Source: Streptomyces sp. B21-105 (GTDB taxonomy: Bacteria > Actinomycetota > Actinomycetes > Streptomycetales > Streptomycetaceae). From it: 64,000 nucleotides of DNA. A program made the translations under genes and the position numbers. The stretch spans positions 744,001 to 808,000 of the forward strand of contig NZ_JARUMJ010000001.1 of the NCBI RefSeq assembly GCF_036898465.1, written 5' to 3'. Numbering within the stretch: the stretch's first letter is position 1; each line of letters opens with the position of its first letter. The notes under the pieces are model-generated. The model was not told where the DNA came from and did not search any database. It saw only the letters and a list, made by a program, of their open reading frames with translations. This document shows, in pieces, positions 34,712-43,735 of this stretch.

Positions 34712-36058
34712 TCAATGCGGAAGATCCGCCCCTGCCCCGCCGGATGCGACGAACCAGTCGCCCGCGGGGGCGCGCTCGACGTCGTGGGCGAGGTCGATGT
34801 CGTGGAAGCCCACGTCGGCGCCGCCCGGGTGGACGGTCTCGGCCCGGGGCGGGTAGCCGGCCGCGATGACCGTGTACGGGCCGTCGTCCAGGTCGGAGAA
34901 GGCGTACGCGCCGTCGCTGCCGGTCGTGACGCTCGCCACGACGTTGCCCGCGGCGTCCACCAGGGTCACCCGGGCGTCGCTCAGGGGAGCGCCCGCGCCG
35001 CGTACCGTGCCCCGCACCCGTGCGCCGGGCCGCAGTTCGACGTCGACCCGGGTGACGCCGGCGACGCCGATCTCGACGGGCAGGGCCTGCGGCCGGTGCT
35101 GCGAAGAGCTGACTGCCAGGACGACCGGTCCCGGCACCAGGTCGGCGACGGTGAACTCGCCCTCGCCGTCGGTCCGCGCAGTGGTCAGCACATCGCCGCG
35201 GACGTCCATGACGACGACCGCCGCACCCGCCACCGGCGCTCCGTCGTCCGCGGAGCGCACCGCGCCGACCAGCCCGGTGGCACTGCCGAGCAGCACGTCG
35301 TGCCGGACGGGCTGCGCCCCGAGCACGACGGTCGCGGCCTGCGGCTGGTGGCCGGCGGCCGAGGCGATGAGCACGTAGGCGCCCTCCCCCGGCGACTGGA
35401 GCTCGTAGGAGCCGTCGGGGCCGGCGACCGCACGGTCCAACTGGCGTCCGCTCAACGAGATCAGGGTGACGGCTGCCCCGGCCACCGGTATTCCCTCGGG
35501 GCCCCGCACCAGCCCGCGCACCGCTCGGCAGCCGCCGGCCGGACCACCGTCGGTCAGTCCGGGAACGGTCGCGACGAGCTCCGCGACGGCACGGGCCAGC
35601 GGCACGGCGACGGCCGCGCCCACCTCCCGGCTCCCTGCCCCTGCCCCTGCCCCGGTCACGCCGACGCCCGACAGCTCCGCGTTCTCTTGGATCGAGGCCG
35701 ATTCGATCGGGGCGGGTTCGATCGACGCCGGGCCACCGGAAGACGGTTCGACCAAGGCCGATCCGCCCGAGGCCGGGCCGCCCGAGGGCGGCGCCACCGG
35801 CGCGCCGGTGGCCGCGGGCTGCCGCGCCGGGAGGACCGCGGCGACGGCCAGGGCGAGGACCACTGCTCCGGATCCCGCCACCATGACGACCCCGAAGCCG
35901 TTCCCCGAAGGCAGGACGAGGCCGCCGAAGTCGGTGGTCAACGGTGTGAGGATCACGCCGGCCACAGCACCGAAGGCGAGCACCGCCACGACGACGCCGG
36001 CCCGGGGCGCCGCGGCCCCCTCCTCGATCCGCACGGATCGGGTCTGCGCAGGGGACAT
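34712..36058 (-). CDS. Membrane-anchored protein with carboxypeptidase-regulatory-like repeats
   Basis: 448 residues from ATG 36058 with GGAGG upstream. Two membrane segments at about 18-40 and 52-72. A glycine-, serine- and proline-rich stalk with short repeats (SGGPASG, SSGGPASIEPAPIE) covers about 80-160. Three CarboxypepD_reg (transthyretin-like) beta-sandwich repeats follow at about 185-262, 265-345 and 350-435, each with a GxVxxxxGxPVxGAxVxxx opening and a (D)GxYxxxxLxxGxY middle. Family knowledge: in Streptomyces such repeats often follow an MFS transporter domain. Here only the last two membrane segments are present, which suggests a shortened relative. Confidence 0.7.
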   Translation of the reverse strand: MSPAQTRSVRIEEGAAAPRAGVVVAVLAFGAVAGVILTPLTTDFGGLVLPSGNGFGVVMVAGSGAVVLALAVAAVLPARQPAATGAPVAPPSGGPASGGSALVEPSSGGPASIEPAPIESASIQENAELSGVGVTGAGAGAGSREVGAAVAVPLARAVAELVATVPGLTDGGPAGGCRAVRGLVRGPEGIPVAGAAVTLISLSGRQLDRAVAGPDGSYELQSPGEGAYVLIASAAGHQPQAATVVLGAQPVRHDVLLGSATGLVGAVRSADDGAPVAGAAVVVMDVRGDVLTTARTDGEGEFTVADLVPGPVVLAVSSSQHRPQALPVEIGVAGVTRVDVELRPGARVRGTVRGAGAPLSDARVTLVDAAGNVVASVTTGSDGAYAFSDLDDGPYTVIAAGYPPRAETVHPGGADVGFHDIDLAHDVERAPAGDWFVASGGAGADLPH

Positions 36059-36162
36059 GGGCCGGGCCTCCGTGGGGGGATGCGGTGCTTCACGACTGCG
36101 CAGCATCCTAGGCCCGCTTGATTGACTCAAGCAACTAGCATGTTCGGTGTGCGATGTGTGAA

Positions 36163-36193
36163 GGTTCCGGGCAGGGAAACCCTGCCCGGAACC
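36163..36193 (-). terminator. 14-bp perfect hairpin after htpG
   Basis: GGTTCCGGGCAGGG and CCCTGCCCGGAACC form a perfect 14-base stem around AAA. It begins 14 bases after the htpG stop codon. It is the strongest intrinsic-terminator-like hairpin in the window, although it lacks a run of U. Confidence 0.75.
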
Positions 36194-36206
36194 CCTTTCC
36201 CGCCCG

Positions 36207-38107
36207 TTACAGCGCGCGCTCCAGGCTGTCCGCCACCAACTTCACGAACCGGCCGGGCTCCTTCGGCCGCCCGCCCTCGGCGAGCACCGCCAGGCCGTGC
36301 AGCAGCTCGGCGGTCTCGGCGAGGCCGGAGCGGTCCTCGCGCTCCTGGTAGGCCTTGTTCAGGCCCTTGACGAGCCCGTGCCCAGGGTTGAGCTCGAGGA
36401 TCCGCCGGGCCCGCGGCACCTCCTGCCCCATCGCCCGGTACATGTTCTCGAGCGCCGGCGTGAGGTCGTTCGCGTCGGACACGATGCAGGCCGGCGAGAC
36501 CGTGAGCCGGGAGGACAGCCGCACTTCCTTGACGTCCTCGCCCAGGTGCTCGTTCATCCAGCCGAGCAGACCGGCGTACTCCTCGCTCTGCTTCTCACGC
36601 TCGCCGTCGGCCTGCTCGCCGCTCTCCCCGTCGAGGTCGACCTCGCCCTTGGCGACCGACCGCAGCGGCTTGCCGTCGAACTCGCCCACCACGTCGACCC
36701 ACACCTCGTCGACCGGGTCGGTGAGCAGCAGGACCTCCACGCCCTTCGCCCGGAACGCCTCCATGTGCGGGAGTTCTCGATGCTCTGCCGGGATTCGCCG
36801 GTCAGGTAGTAGACGGCGTCCTGGCCCTCCTTCATCCGCTCGACGTAAGCCCGCAGCGTGGTCGGCTCGTCCTCGCTGTGGGTGGTCGCGAACGAGGAGA
36901 CCGCCAGCAGCGCGTCGCGGTTGTCGGAGTCGGAGAGCAGGCCTTCCTTCAGGACGGCGCCGAACTCCCGCCAGAACGTGGTGTAGCGGTCGGGCGCCGC
37001 GGTCATCATGTCCTTGACGGTGGACACGACCTTCTTGGTGAGCCGGCGCTGCATCATCCGGATGTGCCGGTCCTGCTGGAGGATCTCGCGGGACACGTTC
37101 AGCGAGAGGTCGGCGGCGTCGACCACGCCCTTGACGAAGCGCAGGTACGGCGGCAGCAGCGCCTCGCAGTCGTCCATGATGAAGACGCGCTTCACGTACA
37201 GCTGCACACCACGCTTGTAGCCCTGGTTGTACAGGTCGTGCGGGGCGTGCGAGGGCACGAACAGCAGCGCCTGGTATTCGAAGGTGCCCTCGGCCTGCAG
37301 CCGCACGGTCTCCAGCGGTTCGCGCCAGTCGTGGCTGATGTGCTTGTACAGCTCGTGGTACTCGTCGTCGGACACCTCGTCGCGCGAACGCGCCCACAGG
37401 GCCTTCATCGAGTTCAGCGTCTCGGGAGCGGGCGCGGCGTCGTCGCTCTCGCCCTTCTTCGGGGTCATCCTGATCGGCCAGGTGATGAAGTCCGAGTAGC
37501 GCTTGACGATCTCCCGGATCGTCCACTCCGACGCGTAGTCGTGCAGCTTGTCCTCGTCGTCCGCCGGCTTCAGGTGGAGCGTGACGGAGGTTCCCTGCGG
37601 CGCGTCGTCGACGGCCTCCAGCGTGTACGTCCCCTCGCCGCGCGACGACCAGCGGGTGCCCTTCGCCTCCCCCGCGCGCCGGGTCACCAGGGTCATCTCG
37701 TCCGCCACCATGAAACCGGAGTAGAAACCGACGCCGAACTGCCCGATCAGCCCCTCGGCGCTGCCCGTGTCCTGCGCCTCGCGCAGTTCCCTGACGAACT
37801 GGGCCGTGCCCGAGTTGGCGATCGTGCCGATCAGCCGTCCGACCTCGTCGTACGACATCCCGATCCCGTTGTCCCGCACGGTGAGGGTACGGGCCTCGGG
37901 GTCGGTCTCGATCTCGATGTGCAGGTCGGAGACGTCGGCGTCGGGCGCGTCCTCCCGCAGCGCGGCGAGGCGCAGCTTGTCCAGCGCGTCGGATGCGTTG
38001 GAGACGAGTTCGCGCAGAAAGACGTCCTTGTTCGAGTAGACCGAGTGGATCATCAGTTGCAGCAACTGACGGGCCTCTACCTGGAACTCAAACGTTTCGG
38101 TCGACAT
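36207..38107 (-). pseudogene. htpG: HtpG (Hsp90) chaperone, frameshifted by one base
   Basis: From ATG 38107 the frame encodes the N-terminal ATPase domain ([45 protein letters not shown]) and the middle domain up to GESRQSIENS at about residue 446. There the frame is lost: the sequence has CCC where CCCC would give SPHMEAFRAKGVEV. The rest (dimerisation domain, to SLERAL) is intact in the next frame, ending at 36207. The total length, 1901 bases, equals a 634-codon gene minus one. Role if intact: ATP-dependent folding chaperone. The two halves show no other damage, so the break is recent or a sequencing error in a run of G/C. Confidence 0.9.
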
Positions 38108-38230
38108 GGTTCGCGTGTTCCTCACAGATTCCGAAAAGTCTCCTGAACTGGCGGAAGCCACTTTAGGACACGTTCTCGGGCGGCGCGGGCCGGTGATACG
38201 GACGCTTTCCCGCCAAAGCGTGCGGGTCGG

Positions 38231-39097
38231 TCAGCGCATGAGCGCGGCGCGCAGGGTGAGGCCGTAGCCGACGCGGAGCCGGCGCAGTTCCCAGAGGGCG
38301 ACCGCGGTGACCGACAGCGGGGCGCCCAGCAGAAGCAGGATCCGCACCGTCCCCGGGGCGCCCTCGTACGCGCCGGTGAACAGGTCGATCAGCGCCATCT
38401 CCCACACGAGCACGAGCGCCAGCACGGGCGGCACCGTCTCGTGGACGTCCGCGGTGCGGAACACGTGTACGAGGGACATCCCGGCGCCGTAGACGACGAA
38501 CGGCAGGACCCACACGATCATGAGCAGGGCAACGAGGACGGTGATCACCGTCGTTGCGGGACCGGTTGCGAAACGACCGTCGAGCAGGCCGGTCAGGACG
38601 GCCGCCGGGAACAGGGCGACCGCGGCGATGATCGCCACGACCGAGCCGAACGGCCTGGCCGCCCGGCGCAGCAGTTCACGCCGGGCCGGCGGGCGAGCCG
38701 CGCCGATCAGCGCGCCGACGACCACGGGGAAGGTCACCGCGAGGACGAGAACGTTGATCCACGTCTGATGCACCCGGTCGTCGGCGAAGTCCCCGACGGA
38801 CGCGACGAGTCTGTAGGAGATCATCACCCACACCACGGCGGCCAGTCCGACGGCGGTGCGGATCCGCTGCATACGCGCGACCACCGGATCGTCGACCCTG
38901 CCGGGCCGGGACGGCCGGAACACCGTGCGGCCCACCGCGATGGGGCCGACGGCCCGCCACACCCGCCGGAACACGCCCACGCGGGGCGCCGGCCGCGGCA
39001 ACGGCTGCGGCCCATAAGGGTGGTTGGGGTGGTAGGGCTGGTTGGGGTGGTACGGGTCGTACGGCGGCTGTCCGCCCTGCTGGTTCCAGGCGTTCAT
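38231..39097 (-). CDS. Multi-pass membrane protein with Pro/Tyr/His-rich N-terminus
   Basis: 288 residues from ATG 39097. The first 38 residues are repeats of YHPNQP/YDPYHPN type, a disordered cytoplasmic start common in Streptomyces membrane proteins. About six membrane segments follow (near 80-98, 112-132, 155-180, 185-208, 220-245, 255-270). No catalytic motif is visible and I do not recognise the family. It is on the same strand as, and downstream of, the lipoprotein gene, with 115 bases between. Confidence 0.6.
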   Translation of the reverse strand: MNAWNQQGGQPPYDPYHPNQPYHPNHPYGPQPLPRPAPRVGVFRRVWRAVGPIAVGRTVFRPSRPGRVDDPVVARMQRIRTAVGLAAVVWVMISYRLVASVGDFADDRVHQTWINVLVLAVTFPVVVGALIGAARPPARRELLRRAARPFGSVVAIIAAVALFPAAVLTGLLDGRFATGPATTVITVLVALLMIVWVLPFVVYGAGMSLVHVFRTADVHETVPPVLALVLVWEMALIDLFTGAYEGAPGTVRILLLLGAPLSVTAVALWELRRLRVGYGLTLRAALMR

Positions 39098-39212
39098 GGT
39101 GACGGCTCCCCCGGTGGCACTGCGGTGATGACAGTGTGTGATGACAGCGGTGATGGCAGATGCGCGCGGAAGCCTAGCGACTGCGGCGCCTCGGTATCGG
39201 GCCACGCGTGGA

Positions 39213-39845
39213 TCAGCGCGGAATCTCCTCCACCTGTGCGAAGCCTCCCGTCGCGTGCCAGTCCAGCCGGGTCAGCGTCTCGGTGGAGTTCCGGGTGAAG
39301 CGCAGGCGCCGCGCGTCGCCCTCGCCCTGCGCGGCGACCTCCGTCCAGCCGTCGAAGTCCTCGGTGAGTCTGGTGTCCCAGCGCCCGAGGTCCGCCGTGC
39401 CGACCGCGGCGATCGACTCGGTCGGCGGCTCCCCGTCGTAGCAGTAGTCGCCCCAGTCCGCGATGACGGCGACCGTGTCGTCGAACGCCTTGAGCGTGAC
39501 GCTGTGACAGCGGTCCGTCGCGGTCGCGTACACCAGGAGGGGCGCGCTCCAGGCGCCTGTGCCCGCGTCCCGGTGCCGCTCCACCAGTCCGCGTCCGGCG
39601 ACGTACGCCATGCCCACGCGCCGGCCGTCGGGCAAGCGGATCTCCCCGTCGAAGCGCGGGCCCACAGACGGGGTCGGCGAGGCCCCGGCGACGGACCTCG
39701 TCGGCGTCGCGGTCGCCCGGGTCGCCGTGTCCGTCGCCCCCGCGGTCGCGCTCCCCGTGCCCGTCGGCCCGCCGCAGGCCACCGCGAGGCCCGTCACCAT
39801 CGCCACCGCGGCCGGGACCCGCAGCCGATCTCCGCTCATGCGCAT
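39213..39845 (-). CDS. Putative secreted lipoprotein
   Basis: 210 residues from ATG 39845 (ATG CGC ATG; GGGGGA upstream). The signal segment AAVAMVTGLAVACGG ends at a cysteine in a near-lipobox (LAVAC, with Ala at -3 rather than Leu/Val). A threonine-, alanine- and serine-rich spacer (about 25-60) follows, then a beta-rich domain with two cysteines (DRCHSV and DYCYDG) that may pair. The family is not recognised. Divergent from the isomerase-like gene at 39961. Confidence 0.6.
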   Translation of the reverse strand: MRMSGDRLRVPAAVAMVTGLAVACGGPTGTGSATAGATDTATRATATPTRSVAGASPTPSVGPRFDGEIRLPDGRRVGMAYVAGRGLVERHRDAGTGAWSAPLLVYATATDRCHSVTLKAFDDTVAVIADWGDYCYDGEPPTESIAAVGTADLGRWDTRLTEDFDGWTEVAAQGEGDARRLRFTRNSTETLTRLDWHATGGFAQVEEIPR

Positions 39846-39960
39846 TCCCCCATGGTGCACGCCCTGCCAGGTGCGCCGACGCCGCGCGACACGGCCGGCC
39901 GCCTCCCGTCGGCGCGCTGCTCCTCCCCGCATCCGCGCTCCGTCGGGCAGACTTCCCCCC

Positions 39961-40707
39961 ATGGAGACTGCCGAGTTCCTCGAGATCCTCGACCGCGAGG
40001 GCCGGGCCCTGGCCGACGCCGCGGCGGCGGCGGGCCCCGACGCCAAGGTCGTGACCTGCCCGAGCTGGCAGGTTCGGGACCTGCTGCGGCACACGGGCGC
40101 GGTGCACCGCTGGGCCACGTCGTTCGTCGCCGACGGCCACGCCGCCTTTCGCCCCGTCGAGGAGCCGCCGGAGCTCGACGACGAGGCGCTGCGGGAGTGG
40201 TTCCGCGCCGGACACCGGCGGCTCGTCGACACCCTTTCCACCGCGCCGCCGGACGTGCGGTGCTGGCACTTCCTGCCCGGGCCGACGCCGCTGGCGTTCT
40301 GGGCCAGGCGTCAGGCGCACGAGACGGCCGTGCACCGCGTGGACGCCGAGTCGGCCCGCGGCCGCGATCTCGAGGACGTCGCGCGGGAGTTCACCGCCGG
40401 GTTCGCCGCGGACGGCGTCGACGAGTTGCTGCGCGGTTTCCACGCGCGCGACAGAAGCAGGGTGCGCAGCGAGGAGCCTCGGACGCTGCGGGTGCGGGCG
40501 ACGGACACGGCCGACGCGGTGTGGTCGGTGCGCGTGTCGTCGGAGCCGCCGGTGACGCGGCGCGACGCCGACGGGCCCGCCGACTGCGAGGTGTCCGGAC
40601 CGGCCGCCCTGCTCTACCTCTCGTTGTGGAACCGTTTGCCGCTGCCCGCCGTGACCGGTGACGTTGCGCTCGCGACGCTGTGGCGGGAGACGTCCGGGGT
40701 GGGCTGA
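39961..40707 (+). CDS. Mycothiol-dependent maleylpyruvate isomerase family protein
   Basis: 248 residues from ATG 39961. The N-terminal DinB-like four-helix bundle has CPSWQVRDLLRHTGAVHRWA (metal His at the end of the second helix) and RRQAHETAVHRVDAE (two further His). The C-terminal SCP2-like domain runs from about 155 (RVRATDTADAVWSVRV, ... VSGPAALLYLSLWNR). Family knowledge: this pair of domains defines the actinobacterial mycothiol-dependent enzymes, of which maleylpyruvate isomerase is the type member. The substrate is unknown; most paralogues are not isomerases of maleylpyruvate. Confidence 0.82.
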   Translation: METAEFLEILDREGRALADAAAAAGPDAKVVTCPSWQVRDLLRHTGAVHRWATSFVADGHAAFRPVEEPPELDDEALREWFRAGHRRLVDTLSTAPPDVRCWHFLPGPTPLAFWARRQAHETAVHRVDAESARGRDLEDVAREFTAGFAADGVDELLRGFHARDRSRVRSEEPRTLRVRATDTADAVWSVRVSSEPPVTRRDADGPADCEVSGPAALLYLSLWNRLPLPAVTGDVALATLWRETSGVG

Positions 40708-40738
40708 GCGGCGGCCCCGGTCCGGCGGCGGGCGGTCG

Positions 40739-41143
40739 TCAGTCCGTCAGCATTCTTGTGAGCACCGCGCGCTGCACCGGCCGTACGTCGCCGTGCAGCG
40801 CGCGTCCCTTTCCGGTGAGCGCCACCCGGACGCCTCTGCGGTCCTCCGCGCACAGGCCGCGCTCGACGAGGCCGTCCTTCTCCAGCCGGGCGATGAGCCG
40901 CGACAGCGCGCTCTGGCTGAGATGGACCCGTTCGGCGATCTCCTGGACGCGGAAGCCGCACGAGACGTCCCGCGCGGCCGACGCGGCGAGGACGTCGAGC
41001 ACCTCGAAGTCGCTGGCGCACAGGCCGTGTCGGTGCAGCGTCCGGTCGAGTTCGCACTGGGTGCGGGCATGCAGCGCCAGCAGATCACGCCACTGCTCCA
41101 CGAGCGCCTGCTCGGCCTCGGCCGTGCCCTTCTCCTCCGCCAT
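40739..41143 (-). CDS. MarR-family transcriptional regulator
   Basis: 134 residues from ATG 41143. Winged helix at about 40-110: HGLCASDFEVLDVLAASAAR, VQEIAERVHLSQSALSRLIA, RLEKDGLVERGLCAEDRRGV. N- and C-terminal helices form the dimer part. Divergent from the drug-type MFS gene at 41230, with palindromes between them, so it most likely represses that exporter and itself, and is released by a phenolic or drug-like ligand. This is the usual MarR arrangement. Confidence 0.87.
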   Translation of the reverse strand: MAEEKGTAEAEQALVEQWRDLLALHARTQCELDRTLHRHGLCASDFEVLDVLAASAARDVSCGFRVQEIAERVHLSQSALSRLIARLEKDGLVERGLCAEDRRGVRVALTGKGRALHGDVRPVQRAVLTRMLTD

Positions 41144-41174
41144 GCGGCGCACCGTAGCAGAGCGCGAAATTTGT

Positions 41175-41216
41175 TGCATCTGAATTTAATGCGCTTGCAT
41201 TCAATGCATGCGCATG
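41175..41216. promoter_or_regulatory. MarR operator region with three palindromes
   Basis: TGCATTCAATGCA (41196-41208) is a perfect 13-base palindrome. CATGCGCATG (41207-41216) is a perfect 10-base one that overlaps it. GCAT at 41176-41179 and ATGC at 41189-41192 form a third, looser pair. All lie in the 86-base gap between the divergent marR and MFS starts. The region is much more AT-rich than its surroundings. Confidence 0.6.
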
Positions 41217-41229
41217 TACTGTCTTCGGC

Positions 41230-42732
41230 ATGACCTCTCCGCTCTCCTCCCCCGCGGTCCCCCTCCCCGAGGGTCGCTGGACGTCCCGGCTCTGGGGCAC
41301 GCTCCTGGTGCTGTGCGCCGCGATGTTCCTCGACGCGCTCGACGTGTCCATGGTCGGCGTCGCCCTGCCGTCCATCGGCTCCGACCTCGGGCTCTCCACC
41401 TCGACGCTGCAGTGGATCGTCAGCGGCTACATCCTGGGCTACGGCGGACTGCTCCTCCTCGGCGGCCGCACGGCCGACCTGCTGGGCCGCCGCCAGGTGT
41501 TCCTGGTCGCGCTCGGCGTCTTCGCACTGGCCTCGCTCCTCGGCGGGCTGGTCGACTCGGGTCCGCTGCTGATCGCCAGCCGCTTCATCAAGGGCCTCAG
41601 CGCCGCCTTCACCGCCCCGGCCGGCCTGTCGATCATCACCACGACGTTCCCGGAGGGCCCGCTGCGCAACCGTGCGCTCTCCATCTACACCACCTGCGCC
41701 GCGACCGGCTTCTCGATGGGCCTGGTCCTCTCCGGTCTGCTCACCGAGGCCAGTTGGCGCCTCACCATGCTGCTCCCCGCCCCGATCGCCCTCGCCGCGC
41801 TGGCGGCCGGTCTGCGGCTGCTGCCGCGCAGCGAACGGGAGAAGAACCACAACGGATACGACGTCCCGGGCGCCGTCCTCGGCACCGCGTCGATGCTGCT
41901 GCTGGTGTTCACCGTGGTGCAGGCCCCCGAGGCCGGCTGGACCTCCGCCCGGACGCTGCTGTCCTTCCTGGCCGTGGCCGCCCTGCTGACCGTCTTCGTC
42001 CGTGTCGAGCGGCGTTCGGCCGGCCCGCTGATCCGGCTCGGCGTGCTGCGCTCGGGCAGCCAGATCCGCGCCCAGCTCGGCGCGATGGCCTTCTTCGGCT
42101 CCTACGTCGGCTTCCAGTTCCTGGCCACCCTGTACATGCAGACGCTGCTCGGCTGGTCGGCACTGCACACGGCGCTCGCCTTCCTGCCGGCCGGCGCGCT
42201 GGTGGCGGTGTCCTCGACCAAGGTGGGCTCGGTCGTGGACCGGTTCGGCACCCCACGGCTGATCGCGGCGGGCTTCGCTCTCATGGTCGCCGGGTACGCG
42301 CTCTTCCTCCGCGTCGATCTCGACCCGGTCTACGCCGCCGTCATCCTGCCGTCGATGCTGCTGATCGGCGCGGCCTGCGCCCTGGTCTTCCCCTCGCTCA
42401 ACATCCAGGCCACCAACGGCGTCGCGGACCACGAGCAGGGGATGGTCTCGGGTCTGCTCAACACCTCGGTGCAGGTGGGCGGCGCGATCTTCCTCGCCGT
42501 GGTGACGGCGGTGGTGACCGCGGGCTCCCCCGCCGACCCCACCCCGCAGGCCGTCCTCGACAGCTACCGCCCCGGACTGACGGTGGTGACGGTCGTCGCC
42601 GCCGCGGGTCTGCTCATCACCCTCCCCGGCCTGCGCACCCGGCGCGCCCGGAACTCGGTCGTCGTCGCCAAGTCCCCCTCGGCGGAAGCGGAGTTCGAGA
42701 CGGAGACCGAGCGGGTGGGAGTCCGCGACTGA
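41230..42732 (+). CDS. DHA2-type (14-TM) MFS drug exporter
   Basis: 500 residues from ATG 41230. Fourteen membrane segments can be counted. Marks: MFLDALDVSMVGVALPSIGS (segment 1, DHA2 type), GGRTADLLGRRQVFLVALGV (motif A), and ATGFSMGLVLSGLLTEASWR (motif C, exporter-specific GxxxGPxxGG-like). Family knowledge: EmrB/QacA proteins export drugs and dyes with protons. Under control of the divergent MarR gene. Charged C-terminal tail. The substrate is unknown. Confidence 0.88.
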   Translation: MTSPLSSPAVPLPEGRWTSRLWGTLLVLCAAMFLDALDVSMVGVALPSIGSDLGLSTSTLQWIVSGYILGYGGLLLLGGRTADLLGRRQVFLVALGVFALASLLGGLVDSGPLLIASRFIKGLSAAFTAPAGLSIITTTFPEGPLRNRALSIYTTCAATGFSMGLVLSGLLTEASWRLTMLLPAPIALAALAAGLRLLPRSEREKNHNGYDVPGAVLGTASMLLLVFTVVQAPEAGWTSARTLLSFLAVAALLTVFVRVERRSAGPLIRLGVLRSGSQIRAQLGAMAFFGSYVGFQFLATLYMQTLLGWSALHTALAFLPAGALVAVSSTKVGSVVDRFGTPRLIAAGFALMVAGYALFLRVDLDPVYAAVILPSMLLIGAACALVFPSLNIQATNGVADHEQGMVSGLLNTSVQVGGAIFLAVVTAVVTAGSPADPTPQAVLDSYRPGLTVVTVVAAAGLLITLPGLRTRRARNSVVVAKSPSAEAEFETETERVGVRD

Positions 42733-42818
42733 GCGAGCGGGCGCCCGGAGCGCGGTCCGCGCCGGACGCCCGGCAGGGCCGATTGCCCCGCCGGGCGTCC
42801 GCCTGTGACACTCCCTCC

Positions 42819-43109
42819 ATGGGCGGTTACGGGGGGCAGGGCCGGCGCACGCAGGCCGAGCGGGACGCGATCACCGTCGAGATCGGGTACGCGCTGGCCA
42901 GCGCCGTGTTCGCGGCGGCGGTGGTCTTCGGCGCGGTAGCGGGCCCGGCGCTGCTGTTCGACCTGCCCGGCCCGGCAAAGACCTGGCTGGTGCGGGCGGG
43001 CCTCGTCCTCGCTCCGGTGCTGTTCGCGGCGCGGGTGATCTCCGTGCTGGTCCACTTCCGGCCGGGCGCTCAGCCCAGCCAGCCCGGCCGGACCAGCCCC
43101 GACTCATAG
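42819..43109 (+). CDS. Small two-pass membrane protein (DUF6332-like)
   Basis: 96 residues from ATG 42819. Basic N-terminus GRRTQAERDAITVEIGYAL, two membrane segments (about 27-47 and 55-78), and a short tail QPSQPGRTSPDS. I recall this from a Streptomyces family of unknown function, DUF6332. Its last 40 bases overlap the 3' end of the convergent response-regulator gene, so both reading frames share DNA. Confidence 0.6.
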   Translation: MGGYGGQGRRTQAERDAITVEIGYALASAVFAAAVVFGAVAGPALLFDLPGPAKTWLVRAGLVLAPVLFAARVISVLVHFRPGAQPSQPGRTSPDS

Positions 43110-43735
43110 GCGAGGACGACCAGTTGGGCCCGGTCGCGGACGCCCAGCTTCACCATCGTGCGGCTGACGTGCGTCTTGGCGGTGAGCGGGCTGACCACCA
43201 GCCGGCGGGCGATCTCCTCGTTGGACAGACCGATGCCCACCAGGGCCATCACCTCGCGTTCCCGCTCGGTGAGCCGGCCCAGCGCGTCGTCCGTGGCGGG
43301 CTCCTTGGAGCGGGCGGCGAACTCGGCGATGAGCCGGCGCGTCACTCCCGGCGAGAGCAGCGCGTCGCCGGCCACCACCGCCCGCACGGCACGCAGCAGT
43401 TCGTCCGGCTCGGTGTCCTTGACCAGGAATCCGGAGGCGCCCGAGCGGATCGCCTCGAACACGTACTCGTCGAGTTCGAAGGTGGTGAGCATGACCGCCC
43501 TGACGTCGGAGAGGGTCGCGTCGTCGGTGATCCGGCGGGTGGCGGCCAGGCCGTCCAGGAGGGGCATCCTGATGTCCATCAGGACGACGTCGGGCCGCAG
43601 TTCGCGCACCGCCCGCACCGCCTCCTGCCCGTCCGCGGCCTCCCCGACCACTTCGATGTCGGGTTGCGCGTCGAGCAGCGCCCGGAATCCCGCCCGGACC
43701 AACGACTGGTCGTCGGCGAGCAGTACGCGGATCAC
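43070..43735 (-). CDS. NarL/FixJ-family response regulator
   Basis: 221 residues from ATG 43735. Receiver domain with acidic LADDQ, phosphoacceptor Asp54 in DVVLMDIRMP, a threonine in MLTTFELDEYV, and Lys in FLVKDTEP. LuxR-type helix-turn-helix at about 150-210 (LTEREREVMALVGIGLSNEE, then IARRLVVSPLTAKTHVSR). The start overlaps the kinase stop by four bases (ATGA), so the two are translationally coupled. The signal and the regulon are unknown; the neighbouring genes are not obvious targets. Confidence 0.92.
   Translation of the reverse strand: MIRVLLADDQSLVRAGFRALLDAQPDIEVVGEAADGQEAVRAVRELRPDVVLMDIRMPLLDGLAATRRITDDATLSDVRAVMLTTFELDEYVFEAIRSGASGFLVKDTEPDELLRAVRAVVAGDALLSPGVTRRLIAEFAARSKEPATDDALGRLTEREREVMALVGIGLSNEEIARRLVVSPLTAKTHVSRTMVKLGVRDRAQLVVLAYESGLVRPGWLG

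Noticed and set aside
36207..37526. The second htpG frame taken as a separate protein
   Set aside because: Its upstream part is an Arg-rich shadow; only the last third is HtpG sequence and it continues the frame that starts at 38107.
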